Below, one piece after another: positions 7,102-16,026 of a stretch of 34,107 nt of DNA. Position 1 is the stretch's first letter, and each line of letters opens with the position of its first letter. Source of the DNA: an uncultured Lachnospiraceae bacterium. GTDB lineage: Bacteria; Bacillota; Clostridia; Lachnospirales; Lachnospiraceae. The notes below the pieces were generated by a model. It did no database searches. It worked only from the letters and a program-made list of their open reading frames with translations, and was not told the origin of the DNA. Where the stretch lies: contig CAMJGH010000024.1 in assembly GCA_946405185.1 (NCBI GenBank), positions 1 through 34,107 on the forward strand, written 5' to 3'. A program made the position numbers and the translations under genes.

Positions 7102-8429
7102 CAGCAACCGAACGCAAAGTTCCGCGGCGCATCGCGCAGACGGTGCTCAATTCCTTAAAAGGCGGCGTGGTGCCGCGCATCGGCCTCCCCTACATCACGG
7201 TGGGCCGCAAGAGCGAGATCGAAGCTCTGCTTCACGACGTGGACATCGTCTCCGAGGGCGGCGCGTCGTTCCGCTTTATCGTGGGCCGGTACGGCTCGGG
7301 CAAGAGCTTTTTGCTGCAGACCATCCGCAACTACGTGATGGACCGCGGCTTCATCGTGGCGGACGCGGACCTCTCGCCCGAGAGGCGCCTGCAGGGCACG
7401 CACGGCCAGGGCCTGGCCACCTACCGCGAGCTCATCCGCAACCTGGCCACCAAGACCAAGCCGGAGGGCGGTGCGCTCTCGCTGGTGCTGGATAAGTGGA
7501 TCTCCGCCGTGCAGGCGGAGGCCGCCGCCGAGACCGGCCTGGCGCCGGGCGACGCGTCGCTGGCGGCGGCCGTGGACGGCAGGATCGTGGCCGTCACACG
7601 GTCGGTCTCCGAGATGGTGCACGGGTTTGAATTCGCCCGGCTTCTGTCCGCCTACTACCACGCGTATCTGGCGGGGGATGATGAGACCAAGGCCAAGGTG
7701 ACCAAGTGGTTCCGCGGCGAGTACGCCACCAAGACGGAGGCCAGGCAGGACCTGGGCGTGGGCATCGTCATCACGGACGAAGACTGGTACGACTACCTCA
7801 AGCTCTTCGCATCATTCTTCCGCCTGGCCGGGTACGCCGGGATGATCATCATGATCGACGAGCTGGTCAACATCAGCAAGATCCCCAACGCCATCACCCG
7901 CCAGTACAACTACGAAAAGATGCTGACCATGTACAACGACACCCTGCAGGGCAAGGCGCAGTACCTGGGCATCCTCATGGGCGCCACGCCGCAGGCGGTG
8001 GAGGACAAGCGCCGCGGCATCTACAGCTACGAGGCGCTGCGGTCGCGTCTGGCGGAAGGGAAGTTCTCCCGCCCGGGCGCGAGAGACCTTCTGGCACCCA
8101 TCATCCGCCTGGAGCCGCTCACGGCCGAGGAGATGCTGGTGCTGTGCGAGAAGCTGGCGGCCATGCACGCGGACCTCTACGGGTACGCGCGGTCGCTGAC
8201 CACGGACGATCTGGCCGGGTTCATCCGGGTCGAGTACGGCCGCATCGGCGCGGACGCCAACATCACCCCGCGCGAGGTGATCCGGGATTTCATCGAGCTG
8301 CTGGATCTTCTCTACCAGCATCCGGGCATGACGGCGGCGCAGCTGCTGGAGTCGGATGAGTTTGCCTACACCAAGTCCGAGGCAGTCTCGGACGAGGCGG
8401 AGGGGGCGTTCGCGGAGTTTACCATTTAA
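7098..8429 (+). CDS. BrxD-like P-loop ATPase (DUF2791 family)
   Basis: 443 residues, starting in a 4-base ATGA overlap with the upstream gene. The N-terminal lead PRRIAQTVLNSLKGGVVPR and the VGRKSEI motif are typical of the DUF2791/BrxD ATP-binding family. Walker A is GRYGSGKS with Lys69, and Walker B is MIIMIDEL with Asp254 and Glu255. The DADLSPERRLQG segment follows the first strand-helix pair, and a C-terminal winged-helix-like region follows the AAA core. In type 2 BREX this protein is encoded beside the BrxHI helicase. Here the same pairing is kept, but the BREX effectors (PglZ, PglX, PglW/Y) are absent from the window. The likely role is an AAA+ loader or switch working with the helicase on DNA. 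All catalytic motifs are intact. Confidence 0.85.
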   Translation: MTATERKVPRRIAQTVLNSLKGGVVPRIGLPYITVGRKSEIEALLHDVDIVSEGGASFRFIVGRYGSGKSFLLQTIRNYVMDRGFIVADADLSPERRLQGTHGQGLATYRELIRNLATKTKPEGGALSLVLDKWISAVQAEAAAETGLAPGDASLAAAVDGRIVAVTRSVSEMVHGFEFARLLSAYYHAYLAGDDETKAKVTKWFRGEYATKTEARQDLGVGIVITDEDWYDYLKLFASFFRLAGYAGMIIMIDELVNISKIPNAITRQYNYEKMLTMYNDTLQGKAQYLGILMGATPQAVEDKRRGIYSYEALRSRLAEGKFSRPGARDLLAPIIRLEPLTAEEMLVLCEKLAAMHADLYGYARSLTTDDLAGFIRVEYGRIGADANITPREVIRDFIELLDLLYQHPGMTAAQLLESDEFAYTKSEAVSDEAEGAFAEFTI

Positions 8430-8439
8430 GGGGGGGCCT

Positions 8440-10677
8440 ATGGACGTTTTCGGGCGCTACGCGCCGTTTATCCAGGACTATATCTACCGCTCGGGCTGGC
8501 AGATGCTGCGGGCCGTCCAGAACGCGGCCGGCGAGGCCATCTTCGGCACGGAGGACAACGTCCTTCTGTGCGCCTCCACGGCTTCCGGCAAGACGGAGGC
8601 GGCGTTCTTTCCCATCCTCACGCTCCTGGATGAGGATCCGCCGCAGTCGGTGGGGGTGCTCTACATCGCGCCGTTAAAGGCGCTCATCAACGACCAGTTC
8701 GGGCGGCTGACGGAACTGTGCGAAGAGGAGGACATCCCGGTCACGCGCTGGCACGGGGATGTGCCGCAGTCGCAGAAGAGAAAGCTTCTGAAAAAGCCTG
8801 CCGGCATCGTGCAGATCACGCCGGAATCGCTGGAGTCGCTGCTGCTCAACAAGCACATGGAGGTGCCGTCGCTCTTTCATGACCTGCGGTTCGTGGTCAT
8901 CGACGAGATCCACTCGCTGCTGCGGGCGGACCGCGGCCTGCAGACCTTCTGCCTGATCGAAAGGCTTGCCCGCGTGGCCGGGTGCCGGCCGCGCCGCATC
9001 GGGCTGTCCGCCACCATTGGGGACCCGGAGGCCGCCGGGCGCTTTATGGCCGCCGGCAGCGGCCGCGGGGTGGTCATCCCGCAGTTCGAAGGCGGAAAGG
9101 AAGTCTGGCGCCTGTCCATGGAGCATTTTTACAACAGCTTCCCTCAGGCCGATGAAGGCCTGGAGGTGGAGGGGGCGCTGCCGCCGGTGGAGCCGGCCTC
9201 CGATGAGGCTCCCAAGGCGGCGGACCCGGGCGTAGGGTACATTTTCGAGCACACGCGCGGCCGCAAGTGCCTGGTCTTTACCAACTCGCGCGAGGAGTGC
9301 GAGTCGGTCTGCCAGATGCTGCGGGGGTACTGCGAGGCCAACCACGAGCCGGAGCGGTTCCTGATCCACCACGGGAATCTGTCGGCCTCCTACCGCGAGA
9401 GCGCGGAGGAGGAGATGAAGGACGACGACTCCCTGCAGTCGGTCTGTGCCACGGCCACGCTGGAACTGGGCATCGATATCGGCCGCCTGGAGCGGGCGTT
9501 CCAGATCGACGCGCCATTTACGGTCTCGGGCTTCCTGCAGCGCATGGGCCGCACCGGCCGCCGGGGGGACCCGTCGGAGATGTGGTTCGTCATGCGCGAG
9601 GACCACGCCGAGGCCCGCGCCATGCTGCCGGAGACCATCCCGTGGTACCTGATCCAGGGCATCGCGCTGGTGCAGCTGTACCTCGAGGACCGTTTTGTGG
9701 AGCCGCCGCGCACGGACCGGCTGCCCTACAGCCTGCTCTACCACCAGACCATGAGCACGCTGGCCTCCCACGGCGAGATGACGCCGGCGGAGCTGGCCTC
9801 GCGGGTGCTCACGCTCTCCGCTTTCCGGCGCATCACGGCGGACGATTACCAGGTGCTGCTGCGGTATCTGCTGGCGGCGGACCACATCAACCGCACCGAA
9901 AACGGCGGGCTGGTGGTGGGCATCACCGGCGAGCGGGTGGTCAACAACTACAAGTTCTACGCGGTGTTCCAGGAGAACGTGGAGTACACGGTGCGCGCCG
10001 GCTCGGAACAATTGGGCACCATCGTCAAGCCGCCGCCCGTGGGGGACAAGATCGCCATCGCCGGGCGCGTCTGGCTGGTGGACGACGTGGACCACAAGCG
10101 GCGCGAGGTGCTCTGCACGCTGGTCAAAGGCCGCATCCCGGCCTACTTCGGCGATGTGGCGGGGGACATCCACACGCGCATCCTGGAGCGCATGAAGCAG
10201 GTGCTGGCGGAGGATAAAACTTACCCGTACCTGATGCGCCACGCGGTCTGCCGTCTGGCGGAAGCCAGGCGCGTCTATGCCTCTTCCGGCATGGCTGACC
10301 GTCCGCTCATCCACCTGGGCGGCAAGATGTGGGCGCTCTTCCCGTGGCTGGGCAGCTACGCCTTCCTGGCGCTGGAACGGTTTCTGAAAGTCCGCTGCGG
10401 TAAGAAACTGGGCCTTCGCGGCCTGAACCCTTCGCGCCCGTACTATCTGCAGTTTACGATGGACGCGGACGAAGAGACGTTCTACCGCGTGACGGCCGAA
10501 GAGGCCGCCGCGGAGTGGGATGCCCTGGAACTGGTCTACCCCAAGGAAGTGCCGGTGTTTGAAAAGTACGACGAGTACGTGCCGCCGGAACTCATCCGCA
10601 AAGGCTTCGCGTACGGCGTGCTGGATGTGGAGGGGATGAAAAGGCGCGTGCTCGGCTGGACTAAGGAAAAAGCGTGA
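8440..10677 (+). CDS. DEAD/DEAH-box superfamily 2 helicase, Lhr/BrxHI-like
   Basis: 745 residues. The start is the ATG at 8440, preceded by AAGGGGGGG and ten bases after the ATPase stop codon; the frame is open further upstream only inside the preceding gene. Motif I TASGKT has Lys51, motif II is DEIH at 155-158, motif III SAT at 190-192, motif V TATLELGIDIG, and motif VI QRMGRTGRRG at 367-376. The C-terminal ~330 residues match the Lhr-type pattern (winged helix, then a beta-rich module beginning VGDKIAIAGRVWLVDD, then a cysteine-poor tail). It would be an ATP-driven 3'-5' DNA translocase. It is the last gene of the operon and is followed by a terminator. All helicase motifs are complete, so the protein should be active. 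Confidence 0.9.
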   Translation: MDVFGRYAPFIQDYIYRSGWQMLRAVQNAAGEAIFGTEDNVLLCASTASGKTEAAFFPILTLLDEDPPQSVGVLYIAPLKALINDQFGRLTELCEEEDIPVTRWHGDVPQSQKRKLLKKPAGIVQITPESLESLLLNKHMEVPSLFHDLRFVVIDEIHSLLRADRGLQTFCLIERLARVAGCRPRRIGLSATIGDPEAAGRFMAAGSGRGVVIPQFEGGKEVWRLSMEHFYNSFPQADEGLEVEGALPPVEPASDEAPKAADPGVGYIFEHTRGRKCLVFTNSREECESVCQMLRGYCEANHEPERFLIHHGNLSASYRESAEEEMKDDDSLQSVCATATLELGIDIGRLERAFQIDAPFTVSGFLQRMGRTGRRGDPSEMWFVMREDHAEARAMLPETIPWYLIQGIALVQLYLEDRFVEPPRTDRLPYSLLYHQTMSTLASHGEMTPAELASRVLTLSAFRRITADDYQVLLRYLLAADHINRTENGGLVVGITGERVVNNYKFYAVFQENVEYTVRAGSEQLGTIVKPPPVGDKIAIAGRVWLVDDVDHKRREVLCTLVKGRIPAYFGDVAGDIHTRILERMKQVLAEDKTYPYLMRHAVCRLAEARRVYASSGMADRPLIHLGGKMWALFPWLGSYAFLALERFLKVRCGKKLGLRGLNPSRPYYLQFTMDADEETFYRVTAEEAAAEWDALELVYPKEVPVFEKYDEYVPPELIRKGFAYGVLDVEGMKRRVLGWTKEKA

Positions 10678-10684
10678 GAAGAAT

Positions 10685-10715
10685 GGCTGCGGTGGATGCC
10701 GCAGCCGTTTCGTTT
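10685..10715 (+). terminator. Intrinsic terminator of the TerB operon
   Basis: GGCTGCGG (10685-10692) pairs with CCGCAGCC (10699-10706) across a 6-base loop. The stem is followed by GTTTCGTTT. Confidence 0.8.
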
Positions 10716-10783
10716 ATGGACATTGAATCCTCCTTATGATAGGATATTTGGTAAGAAGACTTTCCTGGAAAGGAGGTCCTGCC

Positions 10784-12382
10784 ATGTTTCGCTGCAACAA
10801 CTGCGGCGGCAATCTGGTCTTTGATATCCGCGGGCAGCGCCTGCACTGCCTCTACTGCGACTCCCACTACCGGGTGGATACGTACCGGGAGGAGGGGGCG
10901 GACGAGCGCACGGATCTGTCGGATGACGAGTACGAGGTGACCGTCTATACCTGCACCCAGTGCGGAGCAGAGATCACCAGCGCCGACAACGCGGCGGTGG
11001 GCTTCTGCACCTACTGCGGCACCGAAGCGCTGCTGGAGAGCCGCGTGGCCAGGGAAAAGCGCCCCGCGAAGATCATCCCCTTCACGCGGACCAAGGAAAG
11101 CGTGGCGGAAAGCTACGGGGAACTGGTCAAAAAGCAGCCCTACGTCCCGAAGGAGTTTCAGGACCCGGCCTTCATCGAGCGGTTCCGCGGCATCTACATC
11201 CCGTACTGGGAGTACAAGGTGGGCTTTACGGGCAACCCGCACGTTGAGGTGCACGAGAACTACAGCAAGGGAAATTATTCCTATCACCGGGAATACGAGG
11301 GGGATGCCATGCTCTCCGGGACGGAGTACTCCCTCTACGGCGATGCCTCGCGCAGCTTTGACGACGAGATCGCGCACCAGATCGCCCCGTACAAGCAGAA
11401 GGGTATGCGGGATTTCGCGCCGGGGTATCTGGCGGGGTTCTTTGCGGATACCGCTGACGTAGACCCGCAGGTCTATGAAGCCGAGTCACTCCACCGCGGT
11501 GAAGAGAAGGCCGTCAAGGGGATCCTGCGGAATTACCGCAAGGACTCTGCCACCGTTAAAAACCTGCCGTCCCGGGAGGAAAAGCGGACAGAACTGTTCG
11601 GCACGAGATCCGGCGGCTTTTCGGCGGCCATGTTCCCCGTGTGGTTTTTAACCTGGCGGCGCGGAAAGCGCGTGGCGTACGGTGTGGTCAACGGTCAGAC
11701 CGGCGAGGTCTGCGCGGACATCCCCATCGACACCAAAAAGTTCTTCCTGATCTCTCTGGCCATTTCGGCGGTGTGCTTCCTTCTGATGGAGCTCTTAAAC
11801 GTCCTGATCCTGCCGGGCACGATGCTTTCGTACTCCCTGCTGGCGCTGCTGCTGACGCAGACGTTCTTCCTGAAGGAAGTGAAGGCCATCCGCGCCCGCG
11901 AGAAGCACGAGTACGACGCGGGGTTCTTTGAACGGGAGAAAGCGGAGAAGGTGCTGGCGAAAAACCGCAGCCGGCTTGGCGGCGGGTGCCTGACAGCCCT
12001 TCTGTGGACCATCGCTCTTTTCGCACTGGTGCTGGTCTGGATGATGGACGATCCGCGCGAAGGCGCGTTCATCATGGCGGTCTTTACGTTTGCCGTGGGG
12101 GTGTTTTATTTTATCCGCAGCCTGATCGTCTGCTTCGGGCTGAAGGAAAAGCAGATGCTTCTCGGGTCGCTGCTGCCGTTTGCGGCGCAAGCGGCAGCCG
12201 TCCTGCTCACGGCCGGCGCCCCGCCGGAGGACTGGATCTACTACGGCTGCGCCATCGGCGCTTTGGGCGCGGCGTTTGTGACGGCGCTGCTGATGATCCT
12301 GGAATACAACCTGCTGACCACGCGCGGTCTGCCGGATTTCCATGACCGGAAGGGAGGTGTCTCGTATGTGGACAACCCGTAA
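10784..12382 (+). CDS. YdjG-like zinc-ribbon integral membrane protein
   Basis: 532 residues. I chose the ATG at 10784 because AAAGGAGGT sits seven bases upstream. Two zinc ribbons lie at the N-terminus: Cys4/Cys7 with Cys22/Cys25, and Cys57/Cys60 with Cys75/Cys78. A soluble region (about 85-320) contains KIIPF, GIYIPYWEY and FAPGYLAGF motifs typical of the Bacillus YdjG type. Several transmembrane helices follow: two around 325-365 and four in the last ~150 residues. In B. subtilis, YdjG is encoded with YdjF (PspA), YdjH (TPM domain) and YdjI in an envelope-stress operon. Here only the TPM partner follows, with overlapping reading frames; no PspA or SPFH/YdjI gene is present. The biochemical role is unknown. 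Confidence 0.78.
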   Translation: MFRCNNCGGNLVFDIRGQRLHCLYCDSHYRVDTYREEGADERTDLSDDEYEVTVYTCTQCGAEITSADNAAVGFCTYCGTEALLESRVAREKRPAKIIPFTRTKESVAESYGELVKKQPYVPKEFQDPAFIERFRGIYIPYWEYKVGFTGNPHVEVHENYSKGNYSYHREYEGDAMLSGTEYSLYGDASRSFDDEIAHQIAPYKQKGMRDFAPGYLAGFFADTADVDPQVYEAESLHRGEEKAVKGILRNYRKDSATVKNLPSREEKRTELFGTRSGGFSAAMFPVWFLTWRRGKRVAYGVVNGQTGEVCADIPIDTKKFFLISLAISAVCFLLMELLNVLILPGTMLSYSLLALLLTQTFFLKEVKAIRAREKHEYDAGFFEREKAEKVLAKNRSRLGGGCLTALLWTIALFALVLVWMMDDPREGAFIMAVFTFAVGVFYFIRSLIVCFGLKEKQMLLGSLLPFAAQAAAVLLTAGAPPEDWIYYGCAIGALGAAFVTALLMILEYNLLTTRGLPDFHDRKGGVSYVDNP

Positions 12383-13178
12383 ACACTCCCTTCTGAAGGC
12401 GGTCTGGCCGGTGTTTTTACTGGTGGCGCTTATTCTTCTTCCGGCGAAGGGCTATGCGCGCAAGTCAGATGACGAGCTGCGCTATACGAACGAGGAGACC
12501 GGATATGAGGTGTATCTGCGGGACGAGGAGGACCTTCTTTCGGATTCCGAGGAGAGAAAGCTGGTCTCGGCCATGAAGCCCATCACGGCGTACGGCGGTG
12601 TGGCCTTTGCGTCGGTCTCGTCTTCGAATGCGGCGGCCATGGCCAAGAGCCTCTACCGCGAGTGGTTCGGGACGGATTCCGGGACACTGTTCCTGATCGA
12701 TATGGGGGACCGGCAGCTGCGGATCTTTTCGGACGGGCGGCTTTACCGTACGGTCACGAACAAATATGCCAACCTGATCACGGACAACATCTACCGCGAG
12801 GCGTCGGCGGGCCACTATTATGAATGCGCGAAAAGCGCGTTTGAGCAGGAACTGACCATCCTGGAGGGCGGCCGCATCGCGCAGCCGATGCGCCACATCA
12901 GCAGTGTGCTGGCGGCGCTGGTGCTGGGACTTCTGGGCAATTTTCTCTACGTCTGGATGAAGAAGAAACTGACGCGCGATATCGTGAAGGAAGGCGTGCT
13001 GGTGGAGAACGAGGGGGTTGACGACGCCGTCACCATCGCCAACGAGAAGGTGGTCAAGAGCACGCGCACGAAGCATTCTTCCGGCAGCAGCGGAGGAGGC
13101 AGCAGCCGCGGAGGCGGCGGCTTCTCCGGCGGCGGAGGAGGATTCTCATCCGGAGGAGGGGGAGGACATGGATTCTAA
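12366..13178 (+). CDS. TPM-domain membrane protein (YdjH/YgcG-like)
   Basis: 270 residues. The start ATG at 12366 follows AGGGAGG with 8-base spacing and overlaps the preceding gene by 17 bases. A signal-like hydrophobic segment (about 8-24) is followed by an extracytoplasmic TPM (repair/phosphatase-like) domain, with [17 protein letters not shown] at its start and [16 protein letters not shown] in its core. A second transmembrane helix (about 178-200) precedes a cytosolic stretch. The tail is almost pure glycine/serine and ends GGGGGHGF, the typical end of this family. The domain architecture matches B. subtilis YdjH. The glycine codons of the tail are GGA-rich and double as the Shine-Dalgarno of the next gene, whose ATG lies inside this one. 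Confidence 0.82.
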   Translation: MWTTRKHSLLKAVWPVFLLVALILLPAKGYARKSDDELRYTNEETGYEVYLRDEEDLLSDSEERKLVSAMKPITAYGGVAFASVSSSNAAAMAKSLYREWFGTDSGTLFLIDMGDRQLRIFSDGRLYRTVTNKYANLITDNIYREASAGHYYECAKSAFEQELTILEGGRIAQPMRHISSVLAALVLGLLGNFLYVWMKKKLTRDIVKEGVLVENEGVDDAVTIANEKVVKSTRTKHSSGSSGGGSSRGGGGFSGGGGGFSSGGGGGHGF

Positions 13179-13953
13179 TAACAAACTTATTTATTCAACC
13201 GATCGTGAATATCACATTCAGGTGGCTCCGGGCGAGGTGGGGCGCTACGTCCTCCTGCCGGGGGATCCGGGGCGGTGCGAGGCCATCGCGCAGTATTTTG
13301 ATGATCCGCACCTGGTGGCGCACAACCGCGAGTACGTGACGTACACGGGCACCCTGGACGGCGTGCCCGTCTCGGTCTGCTCCACCGGCATCGGCGGGCC
13401 CTCCGCGGCCATCGCCATGGAAGAACTGATCCACTGCGGAGCGGACACGTTCCTGCGCGTGGGCACGTCCGGCGGCATGCAGCCGGAGGTCTTAGGCGGC
13501 GATATCGTCATCGCCACCGGCGCCATCCGCGCCGAGGGTACCAGCCGCGAGTACGCGCCCATCGAGTACCCGGCGGTGGCGGATCTCGACGTGACGCTGG
13601 CCTGCCGTCAGGCGGTGAAAAACCTGGGCTTCCGTTATCACCTGGGTGTGGTACAATGCAAGGACAACTTCTACGGCCAGCACGACCCGGACAGCATGCC
13701 GGTGGCGGCCGAACTGAAGGACAAATGGCAGGCGTGGCTGGCCTGCGGGGCGCTGGCTTCCGAGATGGAAGGCGCGGCGCTGATGATCGTGGGGGCCGTG
13801 CGCCGCGTGCGCGTGGGGGCTCTGTATCTGGTGGCGGCCAACCAGACCAGGCGCGAGCTGGGGCTGCCGGATGAGCAGGTGCATGATACGGACCAGGCCA
13901 TTCGGACAGCCATCGAGGCGCTGAGGATACTGATCCGGGAGGAAGCAACATGA
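13168..13953 (+). CDS. udp: Uridine phosphorylase
   Basis: 261 residues, nucleoside phosphorylase family 1: uridine + phosphate gives uracil + ribose-1-phosphate (pyrimidine salvage, cytosolic). Seen: the N-terminal phosphate loop GDPGR at 32-36, STGIGGPS at 72-79, the phosphate/ribose motif RVGTSGG at 97-103, the base-binding loop FYGQHDP at 168-174 and the EMEGAAL motif at 199-205. The ATG at 13168 is preceded by GGAGGAGGGGGAGGA, which is also the Gly-rich tail of the upstream reading frame; the two genes overlap by 11 bases. Its stop overlaps the next gene by ATGA, so ydjH-like, udp and the ROK kinase are probably co-transcribed. A link between ribose-1-P and sugar phosphorylation is possible but not shown. 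Confidence 0.85.
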   Translation: MDSNNKLIYSTDREYHIQVAPGEVGRYVLLPGDPGRCEAIAQYFDDPHLVAHNREYVTYTGTLDGVPVSVCSTGIGGPSAAIAMEELIHCGADTFLRVGTSGGMQPEVLGGDIVIATGAIRAEGTSREYAPIEYPAVADLDVTLACRQAVKNLGFRYHLGVVQCKDNFYGQHDPDSMPVAAELKDKWQAWLACGALASEMEGAALMIVGAVRRVRVGALYLVAANQTRRELGLPDEQVHDTDQAIRTAIEALRILIREEAT

Positions 13954-14891
13954 GTGCACAATATGTGATCGGCGTGGACGTGGGCGGTACCACGGTAAAG
14001 ATGGGCCTGTTTACGGCGGAGGGCGACCTCCTGAAGAAGTGGGAGATCCCTACCCGCACGGAAAACGGCGGGGAGGCCATCATCCCGGATATCGCGGCGT
14101 CCGTCCGCGGGGTGATGGCGGCGTCCGGCATCGTCTCGGAGGATGTGCGGGGCATCGGCATCGGCGTGCCCGGCGCCACCCGCAGCGACGGCTATGTGGC
14201 GCTGTGCCCGAACCTGGGCTGGCGCAACGTTTATCCCGGCCGGCTGCTGACGGACATCCTGGACGGCATCCCGGTGAAGGTCAGCAACGATGCCAACGTG
14301 GCGGCGTTAGGGGAGCAGTGGCTCGGCTGCGGGCGCGGCACGAAAAACCTCTTCATGATCACGCTGGGCACCGGCGTGGGCGGCGGTCTGGTCATGGACG
14401 GGAAGATCGTTAACGGCGCCAACGGCCTGGGGGCGGAGATTGGCCACATCTGTGTGAACCCGGCCGAGAGAAGGCAGTGCACCTGCGGTGGGTACGGGTG
14501 CCTGGAGCAGTACGCCTCGGCCACCGGCGTGGCCAACACGGCCAGACAGATCCTGGCAAAGAGCGAGGCAAAGTCCGTGCTGGATCCGGAGACGGTCACG
14601 GCCAAGGCGGTCTTTGACGCGGCCAAAGCGGGCGACGCGGTGGCCATGGAAGCCGCGGAGGTGCTGTTTGACTATCTGGGCCGCGAACTGCAGAACCTCA
14701 CGCAGACGGTGGAGCCGGAGCTCTTTGCCATCGGCGGCGGCGTCTCCAAAGCGGGCGATTTCCTGATCGACGGCATCAAACGGGCGTATGACCGCTACAT
14801 GACCTACTCGGCCTACCGCGCCAAAGTGGTTACGGCCACCCTGGGCAACGATGCAGGTATCTGCGGGGCCGCGCGGATGATGCTGGACTAA
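13950..14891 (+). CDS. glcK: ROK-family glucokinase
   Basis: 313 residues. ATP-dependent phosphorylation of glucose to glucose-6-phosphate in the cytosol, which could feed the phosphohexomutase encoded at 137. Seen: the N-terminal phosphate loop [14 protein letters not shown], the catalytic Asp114 in [11 protein letters not shown], the second phosphate motif LGTGVGGG, and the ROK zinc site HICV...[10 protein letters not shown] with His165, Cys177, Cys179 and Cys184. The substrate-binding E..GH motif (GAEIGH) is present. The start codon overlaps the udp stop (ATGA). The length and the complete motif set match the Bacillota GlcK; another hexose is possible. Confidence 0.9.
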   Translation: MSAQYVIGVDVGGTTVKMGLFTAEGDLLKKWEIPTRTENGGEAIIPDIAASVRGVMAASGIVSEDVRGIGIGVPGATRSDGYVALCPNLGWRNVYPGRLLTDILDGIPVKVSNDANVAALGEQWLGCGRGTKNLFMITLGTGVGGGLVMDGKIVNGANGLGAEIGHICVNPAERRQCTCGGYGCLEQYASATGVANTARQILAKSEAKSVLDPETVTAKAVFDAAKAGDAVAMEAAEVLFDYLGRELQNLTQTVEPELFAIGGGVSKAGDFLIDGIKRAYDRYMTYSAYRAKVVTATLGNDAGICGAARMMLD

Positions 14892-14962
14892 AGGGACGGG
14901 AAAACTTACCGAAGGTTTCCCGAAAAAGTTGTCGATTTTGTCTACCTTTTCCCGCAAGCCTG

Positions 14963-14971
14963 TGCTACAAT
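14963..14971 (+). promoter_or_regulatory. Extended -10 promoter
   Basis: TGCTACAAT (14963-14971) lies about 48 bases before the next start codon. No good -35 is present, as is usual for extended -10 promoters. A weak inverted repeat, CGGGAAA (14897-14903) and TTTCCCG (14916-14922), lies upstream without a T-run. Confidence 0.55.
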
Positions 14972-15018
14972 AGGCAGAGCGGTCAAAAGCCGCACTTTGG
15001 GATAAAGAGGATGACGAC

Positions 15019-15291
15019 ATGAGCCAGGCGAAAGTCGATCGTTATAAAGAGTATAAAAAGAATCGCAAGGAGAACATCGCGAAGGAGAAGAAAAAAGCCC
15101 TCCGCGAGCGTATCCTGGGGTGGTCCGTTGTGGGCGTGTTCGCGCTGTTTTTAGTGGGAGCCGTGGCCTACAAGGGTGTGGATGCCTACAAGAAGGCCGA
15201 AGCCGCGAAGCCGGACTACACCGCCACCAGCTATGTCCTGCCGGACATGAACGGTCTTGGCACTGAGGAGACCGAGGGTACGGAAGAGTGA
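15019..15291 (+). CDS. Small single-pass membrane protein
   Basis: 90 residues. A strongly basic N-terminus (about 1-31, many Lys/Arg) is followed by one transmembrane helix (about 32-52) and a short acidic tail ending in EETEGTEE. The positive-inside rule puts the basic part in the cytosol and the acidic tail outside. An AGAGGA motif precedes the ATG. Proteins of this size and charge pattern recur in Clostridia and are usually left hypothetical. Nothing in the sequence tells its job. It has its own extended -10 promoter and terminator, so it is a separate transcription unit. Confidence 0.75.
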   Translation: MSQAKVDRYKEYKKNRKENIAKEKKKALRERILGWSVVGVFALFLVGAVAYKGVDAYKKAEAAKPDYTATSYVLPDMNGLGTEETEGTEE

Positions 15292-15309
15292 TCCGCCGCG
15301 AACTGAACA

Positions 15310-15345
15310 GCGAAAAGAGCCAGGGGCCCCTCCTGGCTCTTTCGC
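15310..15345 (+). terminator. Intrinsic terminator
   Basis: The arms AGAGCCAGG (15316-15324) and CCTGGCTCT (15332-15340) extend outward through GCGAAA/TTTCGC with one bulge. Confidence 0.85.
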
Positions 15346-15396
15346 GTGTGTCCGGCCGTACGGTCTGACGGTGCAGAAAACGGAAGGAGGCCGCCT

Positions 15397-16005
15397 GTGT
15401 CCAAACGGGAACTGAAACCCGGCAACATGCTCTACCCGGTGCCGGCCGTCATGGTGACGGCGGCGGACGGCGAGGGGCATGACAACATCATCACGCTGGC
15501 CTGGGCCGGCACCGTCAACTCGGACCCGCCCATGGTGTCCATCTCGGTGCGCAAGAGCCGCCACACCCACGGGATGCTCGTAAAGACCGGGGAGTTTGCG
15601 GTGAATCTGGTCACAGAAGGCCTGACCCGCGCCTGTGACCTGTGCGGGGTGGTCTCCGGGCGGGACGGGGACAAGTTTGAAAAGGCCGGCCTTACAAGAG
15701 AGGCGGCTTCCGTCATCGGCGCGCCGCTCATCGCCGAAAGCCCGGTGAACATCGAGTGCCGCGTGAAGCAGGTGCTGGAACTCGGCAGCCACGATCTGTT
15801 CCTGGCGGAGGTGCTGGCCGTGCACGCGGATGAAAGCCTGTTCGATGAAAAGGACCGGCTGGATCTGGGAAAAGCCGGGCTGACCGCCTACTCACACGGG
15901 GAATACCGGGCGCTCGGAAGGCTTCTGGGGACGTTCGGTTACAGTGTCAGAAAGCGCGCCAAAGCGCCTGCCGGAAAACGGCGGAAAAAGGCCATTTTGC
16001 GCTGA
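15397..16005 (+). CDS. Flavin reductase-like FMN-binding protein
   Basis: 202 residues with a GTG start at 15397, six bases after AAGGAGG; the frame open upstream lacks a ribosome-binding site. Flavin reductase-like/DIM6-NTAB fold (split barrel). Seen: the N-terminal PVPAVMVT strand, NIITLAWAGTVNSDPPMVSISV (FMN phosphate/isoalloxazine region), FAVNLVTEGL, the R.GDKFE loop and the ESPVNIECRV strand. The catalytic or physiological electron acceptor is not known for this group. The last 20 residues are highly basic (KRAKAPAGKRRKKAILR). It is a stand-alone gene between two terminators or terminator-like stems. Confidence 0.82.
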   Translation: MSKRELKPGNMLYPVPAVMVTAADGEGHDNIITLAWAGTVNSDPPMVSISVRKSRHTHGMLVKTGEFAVNLVTEGLTRACDLCGVVSGRDGDKFEKAGLTREAASVIGAPLIAESPVNIECRVKQVLELGSHDLFLAEVLAVHADESLFDEKDRLDLGKAGLTAYSHGEYRALGRLLGTFGYSVRKRAKAPAGKRRKKAILR

Positions 16006-16026
16006 TTTCGGGCACTTTTGGTGGAT

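Noticed and set aside
8674..10314. Long minus-strand frame within the helicase gene
   Set aside because: Antisense to conserved helicase motifs; no start signals and no recognisable domain.
4923..10715. Complete type 2 BREX system
   Set aside because: Only the BrxD- and BrxHI-like motors are present. PglZ, the PglX methylase, PglW and PglY are absent on both sides within the window.
13080..13166. Short tandem repeat or CRISPR-like array in the GGA-rich stretch
   Set aside because: The repeats are glycine/serine codons of the TPM protein tail, with no spacer structure.
13643..13656. TGGTACAAT promoter-like sequence inside udp
   Set aside because: No start codon with a ribosome-binding site follows before the end of udp, so it is most likely a chance match in coding sequence.
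14897..14922. Terminator after the glucokinase gene
   Set aside because: The CGGGAAA/TTTCCCG stem has a 12-base loop and is followed by A-rich rather than T-rich sequence; kept only as a weak inverted repeat.
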